From a virus, in IMG/VR virus record IMGVR_UViG_3300042731_011014, positions 113,891-177,890 of that record: a DNA stretch of 64,000 nt, one strand, 5' to 3'. Every line of letters starts with the position of its first letter. The stretch's first letter is position 1. The notes beneath the pieces are model-generated. The model made no database searches, was not told the DNA's origin, and saw nothing but the letters and a program-made list of their open reading frames with translations. Position numbers and translations under genes: made by a program. Shown here piece by piece: positions 48,471 to 56,411 of this stretch.

Positions 48471-49073
48471 TTAATACCTTCGTAAAGTTTTGTCCCTACG
48501 TTTTTTACAAGTATACTTATCTGCTACAAGGTTGACAGTATTAACTATCATTTCTTTCATTTCTTCACTTGATTGACCGAGATCAATAAACCTAAATAAT
48601 GCATCAACAATCTTACCGAGTACAAATGCCTTCTTGCATTCCTCATGAAAACATTCGTCCTCAAGCTTATCTAACGCGATATGTGCCGATGAAAGAATTT
48701 CCATCTGCATTATACTGACAATGTGATCGTTATCTAGAAATCCATAACATGGACTAACTAACATATCATGGACTTTTTCCATTGCACTGCTTAAGTTGTC
48801 AAAGGTGTCGGTAGCTACGTAACCATTGCCTCTCACTGTGAATTGGTTTTTCTCTATAATGCAATCTATAAACCTATGCTCTCCTTTAAATTCAAACATA
48901 GGATAAAAAGCATCTTCGCCGTCAGGCAGTATCTCAATATTGGTAAGCGATTCGGCTAATAGCTGGTTAACGGTGACAGCCTTAGCCATTTTTTCAACTA
49001 AATCCTTTTGGTCGCCGCTTAACCGATTATATCCTATTACTAACTCAATGTTCTCATATATTTTGTATCTCAC
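48471..49073 (-). CDS. hypothetical protein (200 aa), possible frameshifted end
   Basis: 200 residues. Helical C-terminal half (MEILSSAHIALDKLEDECFH, EMKEMIVNTVNLVADKYTC). Near the end an A6 run (48501-48506) separates this frame from another that continues GTKLYEGINGKVDIVEENRT and LLILSLPTIQQFILM to 48389. Removing one A would join them, giving about 35 more residues. Not recognised. Confidence 0.55.
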   Translation of the reverse strand: MRYKIYENIELVIGYNRLSGDQKDLVEKMAKAVTVNQLLAESLTNIEILPDGEDAFYPMFEFKGEHRFIDCIIEKNQFTVRGNGYVATDTFDNLSSAMEKVHDMLVSPCYGFLDNDHIVSIMQMEILSSAHIALDKLEDECFHEECKKAFVLGKIVDALFRFIDLGQSSEEMKEMIVNTVNLVADKYTCKKRRDKTLRRY

Positions 49074-49398
49074 TACTGACTCCTATTGAGCGTATAATGT
49101 CATCATGTCTCTGTTTTACAACTGCATCAATTTTTTCCACAATCATAGAATACAATAAAGGCTCTCGACTTTTTTTAATATAGAAAATAAAGACCCATCC
49201 ACCTTTATTGTAGTAAAAATAAAAACTTCCAGTGGTTGAGCAACGTCTTATCAGGTATTTTTTATTAACAATAAACTCATTGCATACTAACATAGTGGAT
49301 GAAAATTTCCAGTAACCATAGGCGTTAGAAGTGTCAAGAATCTCGCCAATAACTTTATTTTTAATCCCATTGAGTAATTTCTCTTTTTCGTCAGTCAT
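49054..49398 (-). CDS. hypothetical protein (114 aa)
   Basis: The ATG at 49398 follows GGGAGGGCACC. A beta-rich centre with many aromatics (RCSTTGSFYFYYNKGGWVFI, FYIKKSREPLLYSMIVEKID). Its end overlaps the next gene by 20 nt. No family recognised. Confidence 0.55.
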   Translation of the reverse strand: MTDEKEKLLNGIKNKVIGEILDTSNAYGYWKFSSTMLVCNEFIVNKKYLIRRCSTTGSFYFYYNKGGWVFIFYIKKSREPLLYSMIVEKIDAVVKQRHDDIIRSIGVSSEIQNI

Positions 49399-49673
49399 GG
49401 TGCCCTCCCCGGGTCCCATTCAGAACTGCATATTTCGCCGTCATCCTTATATTCCCTTTCATAGTCTTTGACAAATTTATCGTAATCAGGTCCGCTTAGG
49501 GCACGGACCATCTGATCGATAACCCACATTTTATGATGATCTCCATCGTACCAGGAATCACTCCATGCTATGTCTAGTGCCTTATTTATTCGGTCAACTG
49601 CTTCCTTTTGATCGATTGCTTTCACTAAAAACTTCATACTTGGACAGCTCAATTTATCTCTCCTTTTATCCAT
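49395..49673 (-). CDS. hypothetical protein (92 aa)
   Basis: 92 residues; an internal ATG at 49637 (MKFLVKAIDQKEAVDRINKA) is an alternative start. WSDSWYDGDHHKMWVIDQMV and DYDKFVKDYEREYKDDGEIC follow. Coupled by a 4-nt overlap to the next gene. Unknown. Confidence 0.5.
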   Translation of the reverse strand: MDKRRDKLSCPSMKFLVKAIDQKEAVDRINKALDIAWSDSWYDGDHHKMWVIDQMVRALSGPDYDKFVKDYEREYKDDGEICSSEWDPGRAP

Positions 49674-49909
49674 TTAACATAAAGGTTATCAAGTTCAATC
49701 TCCATTCTCATTATTTGACTACGGCATGAATCACTAGACGCACCGAGACGTATCTTATAATAAGCTAGTCGTTTTATAAGATTTATTGATTCACGAAGTT
49801 GTTTGATTTGCTGAAGTCTGTAAAAGCTGCTTCCAAGCTCATATATTCCATCAATCTCTTTTTCAGTAAATATACCGCTCAAATACCTCTTAACACTATC
49901 CTTATCCAT
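49649..49909 (-). CDS. hypothetical protein (86 aa)
   Basis: 86 residues, all-helical by composition: YRLQQIKQLRESINLIKRLA and SCRSQIMRMEIELDNLYVKW. Overlaps the metalloprotease gene by 8 nt and the next gene by 25 nt. Unknown. Confidence 0.5.
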   Translation of the reverse strand: MDKDSVKRYLSGIFTEKEIDGIYELGSSFYRLQQIKQLRESINLIKRLAYYKIRLGASSDSCRSQIMRMEIELDNLYVKWIKGEIN

Positions 49910-50486
49910 ACGCCTTCTTAAGTCTGTTCTTGTCGCGATTAGTAAACGTAAGAGGTTTGGTATTTTTACCGATAGTTGGCCTCATTATTGAGTTACCAAT
50001 ATTATCGTGGTCTAGCCCAAGTCCATGTCCGATCTCATGTCTCATTACCGCATCCAATAAATCACCTTCTAACCCATAATCGATTGTTATTAGGCATACA
50101 ATTAGTCGCCCACTTTTTTCATAGCGATACTGGTTTAGACCCTTGTTCCTACCTCTTAAATCGTCTTTGCGTAGATAAATATGACCACGTGGTACCTTCT
50201 CAATCTCATTAATTCTTGGAAAATACCACGTAGTTATCCCAGCAAAAACCTCTTTGCCAACAATTTTATTGACTTCTTTAATTATGGCAGAACATGATTT
50301 TTTGTAAATAGGATCCAAATTGTCATTGTGTAAAATAAAAATCGGCAGGTCATCCTTTGACCATCTGATTTCACGGCCGCTCTTGGTCTTTATGAAACCA
50401 ATATCCTTATCCCTGAAGTAATCAGCTAACAGAAAAACAATGATAATTGCAATAATTGCGGCTGGAAAGCAAAGTATCCACATCAC
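49902..50486 (-). CDS. membrane-anchored matrixin-type zinc metalloprotease
   Basis: 194 residues. An N-terminal membrane helix (WILCFPAAIIAIIIVFLLAD, 3-22) is followed by a catalytic domain with HEIGHGLGLDHD (zinc ligands HExxHxxGxxH, about 151-161) and the Met-turn GNSIMRP. This is the metzincin/matrixin arrangement. It would face the periplasm or act on envelope proteins. The gene next door is a one-helix membrane protein, so an envelope or lysis function is possible but unproved. Confidence 0.82.
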   Translation of the reverse strand: MMWILCFPAAIIAIIIVFLLADYFRDKDIGFIKTKSGREIRWSKDDLPIFILHNDNLDPIYKKSCSAIIKEVNKIVGKEVFAGITTWYFPRINEIEKVPRGHIYLRKDDLRGRNKGLNQYRYEKSGRLIVCLITIDYGLEGDLLDAVMRHEIGHGLGLDHDNIGNSIMRPTIGKNTKPLTFTNRDKNRLKKAYG

Positions 50487-50504
50487 TCAATCAACCTCCA
50501 GATG

Positions 50505-50702
50505 TTAAAAAGGATTATTTAAGGCGTCTTTTACTGCATCCTTCACCAAATCGCTACTGTTATCGATGGATTTACCACATTCTAGCCACCCTATTGCATA
50601 AATAAGCATTGCAATAATTGTAATCATCAGTAATGCAGAAAAAATCAGTTGGACCTTATTTTTCCAACTTGCATGCCATATATCAATAAACCACTGAATC
50701 AT
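50505..50702 (-). CDS. small membrane protein (65 aa), holin/spanin-like size
   Basis: 65 residues with one long hydrophobic helix (VQLIFSALLMITIIAMLIYA, 18-37) flanked by WHASWKNK and an acidic C-terminus. Between a metalloprotease and an OmpA-like remnant. One-helix holin or inner-membrane spanin are possibilities; no lysis gene is certain nearby. Confidence 0.5.
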   Translation of the reverse strand: MIQWFIDIWHASWKNKVQLIFSALLMITIIAMLIYAIGWLECGKSIDNSSDLVKDAVKDALNNPF

Positions 50703-50712
50703 TTTTTTCCTC

Positions 50713-51052
50713 TCACTTTCTAAGGGATACTTCCCCTAAAATAACAAAAAAATCAACTCTTCTATTGAGTTGCATCCCGGCATTTGTGCCCGTTTCATCA
50801 AGCCTGTACATCTCGCCAAGCGGTTTAATCTTTACTCAATCTACTCTTACCCCCTTTAGAGACAAAATATTCTACAGCAGCCATAGCACGTTTCTTAGAG
50901 AGCTTCATATTATACTCATGACTTGCCCTGTGGTCAGTATTACTCTCAACAATTAACAACCTTATATCAGACCTCGTTTTTAATAACTTAACCACATCAT
51001 CTAAAATTATAATCGATTCAAGCCGAAGTGTCGATTTTTTGCTTGAGCCACT
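50713..51052 (-). pseudogene. OmpA-like peptidoglycan-binding domain remnant
   Basis: Reads in frame straight after the lysyl-tRNA synthetase stop: STLRLESIIILDDVVKLLKT, RSDIRLLIVESNTDHRASHE, YNMKLSKKRAMAAVEYFVSK, then after a one-base shift KIKPLGEMYRLDETGTNAGM and QLNRRVDFFVI. This follows the OmpA C-terminal pattern (F....L..ES..ILD, GHTD..G, N..LS..RA, NRRV.F). There is no start codon or N-terminal part. A single extra A in a short A run (about 50847) also breaks the frame. A phage or host envelope gene truncated by the synthetase. Confidence 0.7.
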
Positions 51053-52675
51053 CTACCGCCCTTCTGGCCGCATATGTGGAAAAAGGACTACATCTCGAAT
51101 GCTTGGCTGATCACAAAGGAGCATCACCAAACGATCAATTCCTATGCCCTCACCTGCTGTTGGAGGCATGCCGTATTCCAAAGCCCGACAATAATCCTCA
51201 TCATACTCCATTGCCTCCTCATCACCGCGCTCCCTTTCTTTGAGTTGGTGAACAAATCGGTCCCGTTGATCTGCTGGATCATTCAACTCCGAAAACGCGT
51301 TTACTATCTCACGCCCGGCAATAAATAGCTCAAATCGGTCAACTAACTCTGGACAGTTATCTTTGCGTCGAGAAAGAGGGGATGTAGCCGCTGGATAATC
51401 AATAACAAAAGTGGGCCTGTCTGCGGGTAAATGAGACTCACCTAGCTCCTCAAACAAAATCCCCAAACGCTTGCCATGGCTTTCTGCAAAACGAAGCCAT
51501 TGACCAAGTTGGTCATCACGGGCTAAAAGCCCTGCTTCCTTACACCACTTCTCAGTTGCACCAGCGTCGTCAAGGGTTTTAAGGGTCACTTCTGGTGAAA
51601 AACCTTCCTTTTTGCAGGCCTGAACAATACATTCTTTTACGGTAAGTCGGGGCCAGCGAGGCGATAAATCAATGTCTTGCCCTTGATACTGTATTTGGGT
51701 GCTATTACAAATTTGCTTGGTTAGCTGCATAAAGAGATCCTCTGTGAGATCCATAAGGTCTTGATATGTGGCATATGCCTGATAGAACTCGAGCATAGTG
51801 AATTCGGGGTTATGTTGGCGAGATAATCCTTCATTGCGAAAATTTCTGCCGATCTCATAGACCCGCTCAAATCCGCCGACCACCAATCGCTTTAAAAACA
51901 ACTCTGGGGCAATACGCAAATAAAGTGGCATATTTAATGCGTTATGGTGAGTACAAAAGGGTTTAGCAGCAGCGCCACCTAGTATGCTATGAAGAAGAGG
52001 GGTTTCAACCTCAATAAAATCAATGTCATCAAAATATTTGCGCAGAAATTTGATAATTTCGCTTCGTTTACGAAAAACTTCGGCGACCTCTGGATTGGCG
52101 ATCAGGTCCACATATCGCTGACGATAACGGGTTTCCTTATCTTTTAGGCCTTTCCACTTTTCAGGTGGAGGACGGACCGCTTTGGTAAGCAAAACAACTT
52201 CCTCAGCCATAAGCGTTAGCTCGCCAGTTTTTGTAAGAAATGGTTTTCCACTTACTCCTAAAAAATCATAGGCCTCTGCCTTTTTAAAGATGGCATAAGC
52301 CTCTTGTCCAACCATATCTTTTCGTATGTAAACCTGCAATCGGTCGGTTCTATCGGCTAATTTAACAAAAGCAACCTTGCCAAAGATCCTATGCTCAACA
52401 ATACGGCCAGCTATGGAAAACAGCTCATTCAATATTGGCTCCCCATTAGGGCTTCCACCATCTGGAAGCTCTACCTTGGCAAGCTTCTTTTTAATCTGAT
52501 AGGTTGTGTGGGTGGGCTTAAAATCATTCCTATATGGATTATGACCATCTTTTTGTAGCTGCCGAGCCTTTGCTTGCCGCTTTAGGATGAGCCGATTCAC
52601 TTCTTCGATTGTTTGCTGCTTTTCTATTGTGTCTGCTGAAGGACCCCGGGGGGCACTTACCTTCTGTTGCTCCAC
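51053..52675 (-). CDS. lysS: lysyl-tRNA synthetase, class II
   Basis: About 540 residues from the GTG at 52675, which has AAAAGGAG 5 nt before it; an in-frame TTG at 52693 lacks a site. N-terminal OB-fold anticodon domain (about 65-175), then class II motif 2 (GRNFRNEGLSRQHNPEFTML) and motif 3 (GEGIGIDRLVMLL) with the family end LFPHMRPEGR. It charges tRNA-Lys. Visibly more GC-rich than its neighbours and with a different codon style, so recently acquired, probably from a bacterium. Its stop abuts the OmpA-like remnant in the same frame. Confidence 0.93.
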   Translation of the reverse strand: MEQQKVSAPRGPSADTIEKQQTIEEVNRLILKRQAKARQLQKDGHNPYRNDFKPTHTTYQIKKKLAKVELPDGGSPNGEPILNELFSIAGRIVEHRIFGKVAFVKLADRTDRLQVYIRKDMVGQEAYAIFKKAEAYDFLGVSGKPFLTKTGELTLMAEEVVLLTKAVRPPPEKWKGLKDKETRYRQRYVDLIANPEVAEVFRKRSEIIKFLRKYFDDIDFIEVETPLLHSILGGAAAKPFCTHHNALNMPLYLRIAPELFLKRLVVGGFERVYEIGRNFRNEGLSRQHNPEFTMLEFYQAYATYQDLMDLTEDLFMQLTKQICNSTQIQYQGQDIDLSPRWPRLTVKECIVQACKKEGFSPEVTLKTLDDAGATEKWCKEAGLLARDDQLGQWLRFAESHGKRLGILFEELGESHLPADRPTFVIDYPAATSPLSRRKDNCPELVDRFELFIAGREIVNAFSELNDPADQRDRFVHQLKERERGDEEAMEYDEDYCRALEYGMPPTAGEGIGIDRLVMLLCDQPSIRDVVLFPHMRPEGR

Positions 52676-52745
52676 AACTACTCCTTTTGCCAACTCTTTA
52701 TCTTAAACAAATTCAAATTCTTAATTGGACTCGCCACTGCCTTAT

Positions 52746-53057
52746 TCAAATTTTTAAACGTCTCCTGTGCTGAAGTTCGGCTATCTGTGATTCTAGACTA
52801 ACCAATTCATCTTCAATCAATTCACTTTTTTTTCTATTTTTAGAAATAAAATCCTCTAAATTATCTTTGAGGATACCTTTTTTATTTTTAAGATTTTCTA
52901 TTCTACTTTTCATATCAACAATCGAACTTGTGTACTCAAAATCATCATCTGTAATTTCACCAAATAGCTCAAAATAAACATTAAGAGTATTTTTTAGTCC
53001 ACGTATTTCTATATCTTTTCTATCGCAGTATGGACAATCTTTATGCAAAATGGTCAT
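52746..53057 (-). CDS. coiled-coil protein with CPYC start (103 aa)
   Basis: 103 residues. MTILHKDCPYCDRKDIEIRG gives one CxxC; the rest is a heptad-like coil (MKSRIENLKNKKGILKDNLE, LIEDELVSLESQIAELQHRR). The single CxxC could pair with a second subunit to bind zinc. Unknown role. Confidence 0.6.
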   Translation of the reverse strand: MTILHKDCPYCDRKDIEIRGLKNTLNVYFELFGEITDDDFEYTSSIVDMKSRIENLKNKKGILKDNLEDFISKNRKKSELIEDELVSLESQIAELQHRRRLKI

Positions 53058-53125
53058 ATTGCCTCAATCCCTTCTGAGTTACCCTCAATATCTATATCAT
53101 GTATGGCTTTTAAATCATCGGCAGC
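53058..53125 (-). pseudogene. fragment of the major capsid gene
   Basis: 26 nt (53100-53125) are identical to capsid gene positions 29648-29673. Similarity continues in frame: AADDLKAIHDIDIEGNSEGI against AADDLKAIHGMDAEGELVGG. It overlaps the 3' end of the next gene and has no start codon. Confidence 0.65.
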
Positions 53126-53558
53126 CATTACCGAGATAATATCCTTCTAGGAACTTATTCTTTAAATCAGGTCTTAAAGAAAAGATACTATCGGCCACGC
53201 TTAAAACTTTCATCCTTGATTCGTTACTTTTTAGCACATCATCATAGTAATTGGTAGTTCCCTTTATTAACTTGCGGTCAGTACGGTGAATATTCTGCTC
53301 AACTTCAAGAGAATCTTTTTTTCTTAGATTGATGTTTTCTTTAGCAAACACCATACCACCTGAAAAGCAACTGTCATCGCAATTATCCTTAGCAAGATAG
53401 TCCTCATCAATCCACTCTGGGTTGTAATTCTTGAATTTTACAAGGTACTCATTATTTTCTTTGCAAACCCGATGTTCAGCAATTTTTCCCTGATTACCGT
53501 TAAAAATAAATTTAACACACTCACCTATTTTAAACTTTGGACTGCTTGTTTTTGACAT
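53115..53558 (-). CDS. SH3/KOW-like protein with terminase-like C-terminal helix
   Basis: 147 residues. N-terminal KFKIGECVKFIFNGNQGKIA then YLVKFKNYNPEWIDEDYL looks like a small beta-barrel (KOW/SH3 type). The C-terminal ESRMKVLSVADSIFSLRPDL resembles ESRKKVLEIANNIASLRPDL of the putative small terminase. The reading frame ends by running into the capsid-gene fragment, so the last residues (NGCR) derive from it. A patchwork gene. Confidence 0.55.
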   Translation of the reverse strand: MSKTSSPKFKIGECVKFIFNGNQGKIAEHRVCKENNEYLVKFKNYNPEWIDEDYLAKDNCDDSCFSGGMVFAKENINLRKKDSLEVEQNIHRTDRKLIKGTTNYYDDVLKSNESRMKVLSVADSIFSLRPDLKNKFLEGYYLGNGCR

Positions 53559-54091
53559 TGTATCTCCTGAACTATTTTGTTCATTTTTTCTTTTACTTGT
53601 TCATAGCTTACAGGATAAAATCCCCATGCATCAACCCCCACATCAAATGATAAACCATACGGGGGTAAGTCACCGTGTGAATGACCATATAGGTGCCAAC
53701 TGCCGTAATGCGATAGAGGCCAGACTCTCATAGCATAATGGCATAAAACTATTATCCTTTTTCCGCCCGGTACATCCCTATCTGGAACTTTCAATTTGTA
53801 GATATCTTTTACCCACGAAAATAAGCCTTTTTCTCTGGAAATCTTCTTATCATGATTCCCTCTAATAAGAAACTTGTTTCCATTTAAAGACTTTATAAAT
53901 GCGCGACTTCGTTCAACATTGCTATCCAATGAAATATCACCCAGGATATAAACGCTATCGCCTCGTTTAACAACAGAATTCCAGTTGCATGCAATGTTGG
54001 TGTACATGGAATCTGCATTATCAAACGGTCTATTACAGTGTCTGATAATGTTGTCATGGCATAAATGCAGATCTGCGGTGAAAAATATCAT
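53525..54091 (-). CDS. calcineurin-like metallophosphoesterase
   Basis: 188 residues with all core motifs: FTADLHLCHDN (DxH), VYILGDISL (GD), LIRGNHDKK (GNHD), VLCHYAMRVW and WHLYGHSHGDLPP (GHxH). Two-metal phosphodiesterase fold, compact YfcE-like size. Substrate unknown; phage members act on nucleotides or nucleic acid ends. It overlaps the next gene by 34 nt. Confidence 0.9.
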   Translation of the reverse strand: MIFFTADLHLCHDNIIRHCNRPFDNADSMYTNIACNWNSVVKRGDSVYILGDISLDSNVERSRAFIKSLNGNKFLIRGNHDKKISREKGLFSWVKDIYKLKVPDRDVPGGKRIIVLCHYAMRVWPLSHYGSWHLYGHSHGDLPPYGLSFDVGVDAWGFYPVSYEQVKEKMNKIVQEIQCQKQAVQSLK

Positions 54092-54172
54092 TCAACACTC
54101 TTTATTAAACATGTTAAAGCATTAAGTAAATGATGACTAAATTAGCAGTTTTGTCAATGTATTATTGAATAT

Positions 54173-54409
54173 TTATTTAATTAGGTAGGGTTCGGATACA
54201 ATCAAATCACCATTAGATAGCTCATTTAGCAAATCTTCAACATGGGTGTACTCCATATCCTCTAGCCAATTCCTTGTCTCTTCCTTATTGCCACTCGCTG
54301 CTAAGTTAATAACAGCCTCACATACTGCACGATATTCATCTGGTGATTCAACCACAGTTACTCTATTTGTTCCGCTAAATGGATCAAATATACCTACTGC
54401 ATACTTCAT
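54173..54409 (-). CDS. hypothetical protein (78 aa)
   Basis: 78 residues: MKYAVGIFDPFSGTNRVTVV, then an acidic helical body ending LIVSEPYLIK. Not recognised. An 81-nt gap with a TTGACA at 54152-54157 separates it from the phosphoesterase; no good -10 follows. Confidence 0.55.
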   Translation of the reverse strand: MKYAVGIFDPFSGTNRVTVVESPDEYRAVCEAVINLAASGNKEETRNWLEDMEYTHVEDLLNELSNGDLIVSEPYLIK

Positions 54410-54418
54410 TACTAACTC

Positions 54419-54673
54419 CTAGTTGACTGTTTTTTTATCAAGTTTTCTGGACTTCCAAACACGTTTTAATATTTCTATTACAGTACCTAAATCAGTATCA
54501 AGAGTTTTAGCGCACAATGTTATTAAACATACCATGGCAAATACAATTATCTTACCAGCGCGATCATTATTTACATAATAATCAGATAAAAGATTTCTAT
54601 CGACAACTTCTTTTAACTCATCCATTAGTTTGCCAATATCTTCTATGTCCTTTTTTGTTAATGTTACCATCAC
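54419..54673 (-). CDS. hypothetical protein (84 aa) with hydrophobic helix
   Basis: 84 residues. KIIVFAMVCLITLCAKTLDT (38-57) could span the membrane or form a core helix; both ends are charged. ATGG overlap with the gene upstream. Unknown. Confidence 0.5.
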   Translation of the reverse strand: MMVTLTKKDIEDIGKLMDELKEVVDRNLLSDYYVNNDRAGKIIVFAMVCLITLCAKTLDTDLGTVIEILKRVWKSRKLDKKTVN

Positions 54674-55200
54674 TTATCTTCATTTATCGCAAACCTAATA
54701 AGGCGGTTTATGCTTCCTTGGTACTTCTTTTTTGCAGCGATCAGGGAATCAATATGATGATCAATAGCCACCTTTAATTGATCTAATGTCAACTCAACAT
54801 AAAAACAACAATGTGGTCTATCAAAAATAACCCCATGCAATACCGAAACCTCTCGCGCTAATTCAATCTCGAATTCAGATGGCGAAGCATGATCTCTAAT
54901 TAACGTATGAATACTGTAAAACAGTACAATCTTGTGTTTACCATGAACCTGGTGAGTTCTGTACCTAATACCGTATTTATCACATTCCTCTTTAGCCTTA
55001 GATATTCTTTCTTTTTTTATTTCGGTTTCCTTTGGAGGGCATACACAATATGACTTATCATCGCCCTTAATCCTGCTATCACGGCAATCCGAGCACATTA
55101 ACTCATAGGGCCACCCCACCGCGCAAAAACATCCCTCAACCCCTTTTCTGCAATAGCCGCCACCTACCAATTTTTTAGCATCAACATCTTTATATTCCAT
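54670..55200 (-). CDS. Cys-rich hypothetical protein (176 aa)
   Basis: 176 residues. The N-terminal 55 hold seven cysteines (GGGYCRKGVEGCFCAVGWPY, LMCSDCRDS, YCVCPPKETE), probably two zinc sites. The remainder is alpha/beta with HKIVLFYSIHTLIRDHASPS and a C-terminal helix. Not recognised. Confidence 0.6.
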   Translation of the reverse strand: MEYKDVDAKKLVGGGYCRKGVEGCFCAVGWPYELMCSDCRDSRIKGDDKSYCVCPPKETEIKKERISKAKEECDKYGIRYRTHQVHGKHKIVLFYSIHTLIRDHASPSEFEIELAREVSVLHGVIFDRPHCCFYVELTLDQLKVAIDHHIDSLIAAKKKYQGSINRLIRFAINEDK

Positions 55201-55227
55201 CTTAATCCCTTAATCCTTTAATGCTTT

Positions 55228-55386
55228 TTATTTCAGAAAACACTTCAGCTCTACCACTTTTCGACCTATATCATGACCATGGGTTACACCCATAGCAAAC
55301 ATTTCTTTCATGTAAGAAACGTAAATTTCAAACGTAGTAGCACGACGAGAGTTCAATGAAACTAAAAGAGAAAGATCATGATTCAT
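55228..55386 (-). CDS. small hypothetical protein (52 aa)
   Basis: MNHDLSLLVSLNSRRATTFE then IYVSYMKEMFAMGVTHGHDI, 52 residues. Only a weak ribosome site (CTAAGAAA). It occupies the 360-nt stretch before the next longer gene together with the entry below. Residue use looks coding. Confidence 0.4.
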   Translation of the reverse strand: MNHDLSLLVSLNSRRATTFEIYVSYMKEMFAMGVTHGHDIGRKVVELKCFLK

Positions 55387-55415
55387 TTTCTTAGCAATGT
55401 GTTCAATGGTTTTTA

Positions 55416-55559
55416 TTATTCATCTATAAAATTTTTACCTATCAAACGCGATAGCACATACAGGAAAATGATTATAATTGAGCCGGTAACTAGCTCGAAA
55501 ATAATTAAATCATCAATCAGTTCAGTAAATAAATAAATATCATCTATAACCCTATGCAT
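55416..55559 (-). CDS. small membrane protein (47 aa)
   Basis: MHRVIDDIYLFTELIDDLII then FELVTGSIIIIFLYVLSRLI, 47 residues with one clear membrane helix and an acidic flank. Starts 3 nt after the stop of the upstream gene, so translation may be coupled. Confidence 0.5.
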   Translation of the reverse strand: MHRVIDDIYLFTELIDDLIIFELVTGSIIIIFLYVLSRLIGKNFIDE

Positions 55560-55561
55560 TC

Positions 55562-55774
55562 TCATTTTTTATCTACTCCGCAATACTCACATTTGCAACT
55601 TGTGAATAAATTAACAAACTTATGATCACACTTCTTTTCTTTAGATATAGGAACGAAATCAAATTCTGTTTGAGATAAATCTGTCATTGGTTGAACTGTT
55701 ACTATTTCATCTACACCTGGTATATTACTCCAACTAGTGCTAATTTTTATTCCCTTACTCAGGGCACGATCCAA
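55562..55774 (-). CDS. small zinc-binding protein (70 aa)
   Basis: 70 residues ending CDHKFVNLFTSCKCEYCGVD, four Cys and one His in 20 residues. The first half is Ser/Thr-rich. Its start overlaps the thymidylate kinase end by 20 nt. Unknown. Confidence 0.5.
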   Translation of the reverse strand: MDRALSKGIKISTSWSNIPGVDEIVTVQPMTDLSQTEFDFVPISKEKKCDHKFVNLFTSCKCEYCGVDKK

Positions 55775-56402
55775 ATCTCTTACCTATCTCATCCTTTGTT
55801 TTTACAAAGACTTCCTCAGCAACTTCCTCAATCAACTTTAAGCCATCTATTACCTCTACCCTTATGGATGAACTAGCATTAAATAGCCTATGCATAACAT
55901 CAGGCGAGATAGATTTCCAATAGGATTGTCTCGCATTTTTAAGAAAATGCATATATTCAAACATTTCTCGCTTACCGCGCTTAAGGACCCGCTCCATTGA
56001 TTTCGTTGGATCAATATCAAACAAAAAAACCATATCAGGCTTAAATATTTGACCGATAGCTGCTTCAACCTCTTTTCTATCCACGTGAAGCTGCTGATAA
56101 ACCCAGGTCGAAAAAACGTACCTGTCAGTTATTACTACCTCGTTATTGCACAAATGAGGCTTAATGCAATTCTCGATATGATCATGTCTATCAGCGCAAA
56201 AAAGATGCAAGAGGGCCTTCTTGTGGACCTCATCATTACCAATTAGTATATTTCGAATAAGTACCCCTATGCATTTATCAGTAGGTTCCTTGGTCCAGTA
56301 TGTTTTTATGCCAAGTTCCTTTTGTATTCTATTTGCCAAAGACCTGGACGCAGTTGTTGTGCCAGCTCCGTCGATTCCTTCAAATACAATAAACATGATC
56401 AC
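55755..56402 (-). CDS. tmk: thymidylate kinase
   Basis: 215 residues. FIVFEGIDGAGTTTASRSLA is the P-loop region, TKEPT the Glu-Pro motif, VITDRYVFSTWVYQQLH the DR(Y/H)..S motif, and FLFDIDPTKSMERVLKRGKR the lid region. It phosphorylates dTMP to dTDP. The P-loop Lys (GKS/T) is replaced by Thr (GTTT). I believe some bacterial enzymes share this form, so activity may be retained. Function pairs with pyrD in nucleotide supply. Confidence 0.87.
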   Translation of the reverse strand: MIMFIVFEGIDGAGTTTASRSLANRIQKELGIKTYWTKEPTDKCIGVLIRNILIGNDEVHKKALLHLFCADRHDHIENCIKPHLCNNEVVITDRYVFSTWVYQQLHVDRKEVEAAIGQIFKPDMVFLFDIDPTKSMERVLKRGKREMFEYMHFLKNARQSYWKSISPDVMHRLFNASSSIRVEVIDGLKLIEEVAEEVFVKTKDEIGKRFGSCPE

Positions 56403-56411
56403 CTCAGTAAG

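Noticed and set aside
29648-53125. Possible diversity-generating retroelement: capsid segment and its copy as variable/template repeats
   Set aside because: The differences are not restricted to template adenines, the repeat is only about 70 nt, and no reverse transcriptase is seen in the window.
54140-54160. TTGACA before the phosphoesterase gene as a promoter
   Set aside because: No recognisable -10 at a suitable distance.
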